Of a stretch of 7,021 nucleotides of DNA, positions 5,700 to 7,021 are shown piece after piece. Each line of letters starts with the position of its first letter. Position 1 is the stretch's first letter. Origin of the DNA: Nitrospiraceae bacterium (GTDB lineage: Bacteria > Nitrospirota > Thermodesulfovibrionia > UBA6902); contig CP070644.1 of the NCBI GenBank assembly GCA_020354155.1, forward strand, positions 818,994-826,014, written 5' to 3'. The notes under the pieces are model-generated. The model was not told the DNA's origin and did no database searches. It saw nothing but the letters and a program-made list of their open reading frames with translations. A program made the translations under genes and the position numbers.

Positions 5700-5726
5700 T
5701 TATATTATCCTTGATCTCAGAGTAAT

Positions 5727-6839
5727 ATGCATTTCCAATTTAATATAATCAATACCGATAAAAGTGCGCGCCGTGGTCAAATAAGAACAGAAAGGGGGAC
5801 CATCAACACCCCTGCATTTATGCCTGTGGGCACAAACGCAACGGTCAAGGCAATGAACTCTGATGAGATGAAGGAACTGGGCGCTGAGATCATTCTTTCA
5901 AACACCTATCATCTCTATCTCAGGCCGGGACATGACATTATCAGGTCAGTGGGCGGACTTCATCAGTTTATGCAGTGGGACGGACCAGTCCTGACAGACA
6001 GCGGCGGGTTTCAGGTCTTCAGTCTTTCTCCCTTGAGAAAGATTCGGGATGACGGTGTTGAGTTCCGTTCCCATATAGACGGGTCCCTGCATTTTTTGAC
6101 CCCTGAGCTTGTTATGGAAATTCAGGGCGCTCTCGGATCGGTCATTGCCATGGTCTTTGTTGAATGCATCCCATACCCTGCTGAAAGGGAATATGCCATG
6201 AATTCTCTCACATTAACAACGAAGTGGGCAAAGAGATGTCTCGATGCGAGGAATCATGAACAGGCCCTCTTCGGGATAGTCCAGGGGGGAATGTACACTG
6301 ACTTGCGGAAACAGAGTGCTGAAGAATTAATTGAAATGGAATTTGACGGTTATGCACTGGGAGGTCTCAGTGTGGGTGAGCCAAAGGAGCTCATGTATGA
6401 AATGGTGAATTACACGACACCGCTGCTGCCTGCTGAAAAGCCGCGGTATCTGATGGGAATCGGAGATCTTCTTGATGTCCTTGAGGCAGTGTCTGCTGGA
6501 ATCGATATGTTTGACTGTGTCATGCCGACACGGAATGCCCGGAATGGAACTCTCTTTACGAGTCAGGGGCGGATCAGCATCAAGCGGGAAGAGTTCAAAA
6601 AGGACGCAGGCCCCCTCGATCCTGGGTGCACCTGTTATACCTGTCAGAACTTTTCAAGGGCCTATCTGAGGCATATGTTTATGAGTCGGGAGATCCTGTC
6701 AATGCGGTTAAATACAATCCACAATATCCATTTCTTTCTCGAATTTTTCAGGGAGATGCGGAGAGCGATTGAAAAAGGGGAGTTTGCTGAATTCCGAAAA
6801 GAGCAGACAGAGATATTAAAGAATAACTTTCATCAGTAG
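5727..6839 (+). CDS. tgt: tRNA-guanine transglycosylase (queuosine pathway), with altered substrate-recognition motif
   Basis: Bacterial Tgt exchanges guanine 34 in the anticodons of tRNA-Asp, Asn, His and Tyr for preQ1, the first tRNA step of queuosine synthesis. The 370-residue product is full length for this TIM-barrel family. It keeps LTDSGGFQVFSL (D91, equivalent to E. coli D89), ALGGLSVGEP (210-219), the nucleophile region GIDMFDCVMPTRNARNG (D263) and the zinc site C301, C303, C306 and H332. The exception is residues 136-150, which read LGSVIAMVFVECIPY where the family has LGSDIxMxFDECTPY: D139V, T148I and, most important, V145 in place of the FDE aspartate (D143 in E. coli, D156 in Zymomonas mobilis) that binds the base. 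An in-frame TGA lies 12 nt upstream of the ATG and there is no good SD. The gene follows three repeats and is convergent with the next gene. Confidence 0.93.
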   Translation: MHFQFNIINTDKSARRGQIRTERGTINTPAFMPVGTNATVKAMNSDEMKELGAEIILSNTYHLYLRPGHDIIRSVGGLHQFMQWDGPVLTDSGGFQVFSLSPLRKIRDDGVEFRSHIDGSLHFLTPELVMEIQGALGSVIAMVFVECIPYPAEREYAMNSLTLTTKWAKRCLDARNHEQALFGIVQGGMYTDLRKQSAEELIEMEFDGYALGGLSVGEPKELMYEMVNYTTPLLPAEKPRYLMGIGDLLDVLEAVSAGIDMFDCVMPTRNARNGTLFTSQGRISIKREEFKKDAGPLDPGCTCYTCQNFSRAYLRHMFMSREILSMRLNTIHNIHFFLEFFREMRRAIEKGEFAEFRKEQTEILKNNFHQ

Positions 6840-6873
6840 GGTAAGTATTGTTCTGTTGCGGTACTCCTGAAGA

Positions 6874-6900
6874 GGTTTAACCTCCAAGGGAGGTTGAATC
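6874..6900. terminator. Hairpin between convergent tgt and epimerase genes (possible bidirectional terminator)
   Basis: GGTTTAACCTCC (6874-6885) pairs with GGAGGTTGAATC (6889-6900) around AAG, giving a 12-bp stem with two G-U wobbles. It lies 35 nt after the tgt stop and about 40 nt after the stop of the leftward gene. Neither side has a clean U-tract, so intrinsic termination may be inefficient; placement is the main support. Confidence 0.45.
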
Positions 6901-6940
6901 ATGACTCTTTCAACTTTAACACCTGACTCTTCACTCTGCT

Positions 6941-7021
6941 TTACTTCACCCAGTCAAGCTTCCTGACAAAATCCCTGTTATCAACAAACCACGTCACTGT
7001 CTTTTCAATGCCTTCTTCAAG
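6941..7021 (-). CDS. C-terminal end of an NAD-dependent epimerase/dehydratase (SDR family), cut by the right edge
   Basis: The minus strand is open from the window edge to TAA at 6943-6941 and encodes 26 residues, LEEGIEKTVTWFVDNRDFVR followed by KLDWVK. The LEEGIxKTVxWF..N pattern is the usual last helix of extended SDR sugar-nucleotide enzymes such as dTDP-glucose 4,6-dehydratase, GDP-mannose 4,6-dehydratase and UDP-sugar epimerases, where substrate genes are followed by a short tail. The fragment is too small to pick the substrate. If right, a surface-polysaccharide locus may begin beyond this edge. Confidence 0.65.
   Translation of the reverse strand, partial: LEEGIEKTVTWFVDNRDFVRKLDWVK

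Noticed and set aside
1..7021. A novel defence, biosynthetic or mobile multi-gene system
   Set aside because: Genes are on alternating strands, nearly all belong to known housekeeping families, and gaps are filled by short repeats; nothing forms a co-directional unknown cassette.

Overview
The window looks like chromosome of an uncultured Gram-negative bacterium. Evidence is an AsmA-type N-terminus (outer-membrane-linked family), bacterial ArgS, Tgt, RsgA and Trm112-like genes, and many short palindromic repeats between and inside genes. The repeat style (C/G-run palindrome, GTCATTCCGAG-type element, GCCTGCC palindrome) recalls Nitrospirota or Desulfobacterota-like genomes. That assignment is a guess from general impression, not from a search.

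Layout. 1-276 (-) is the N-terminal 92 residues of an AsmA-family protein running off the left edge. 277-775 holds no recognisable gene, only an 11-bp hairpin and AT-rich sequence. 776-949 (+) is a possible 57-residue small ORF ending 8 nt before rsgA (958-2040, +), a complete but AT-rich, circularly permuted GTPase gene. 2114-2557 (+) is a GC-rich gene of the four-cysteine C_GCAxxG_C_C redox family, broken by TAA exactly where the first conserved cysteine belongs. 2712-2885 (-) is a Trm112-like zinc-ribbon gene, divergent from argS (3067-4809, +). 5003-5443 (+) is a four-helix CopD-like membrane protein. 5727-6839 (+) is tgt. 6941-7021 (-) is the last 26 codons of an SDR-type sugar-nucleotide epimerase/dehydratase, convergent with tgt and separated from it by a hairpin.

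How the genes fit together. ArgS, Tgt, the Trm112-like protein and RsgA all belong broadly to translation (tRNA charging, tRNA queuosine modification, a possible methyltransferase partner, 30S maturation). They do not form one operon: strands alternate and most gaps hold repeats. The stretch from about 780 to 2560 is a compositional mosaic (roughly 37% GC or less in rsgA, approaching 58% in the broken gene, near 50% in argS, from lines counted by eye) and is the most accessory-looking part.

I see no phage, CRISPR, toxin-antitoxin or defence system, and no convincing new multi-gene system. The points most worth a second look are: (1) Tgt, where the near-invariant substrate-recognition Asp of the FDE motif is Val, with two more departures beside it; (2) the in-frame TAA at the redox cysteine of the C_GCAxxG_C_C gene; (3) a C/G-run palindromic element that appears to have inserted in frame into argS and is translated as an extra loop of about 16 residues.
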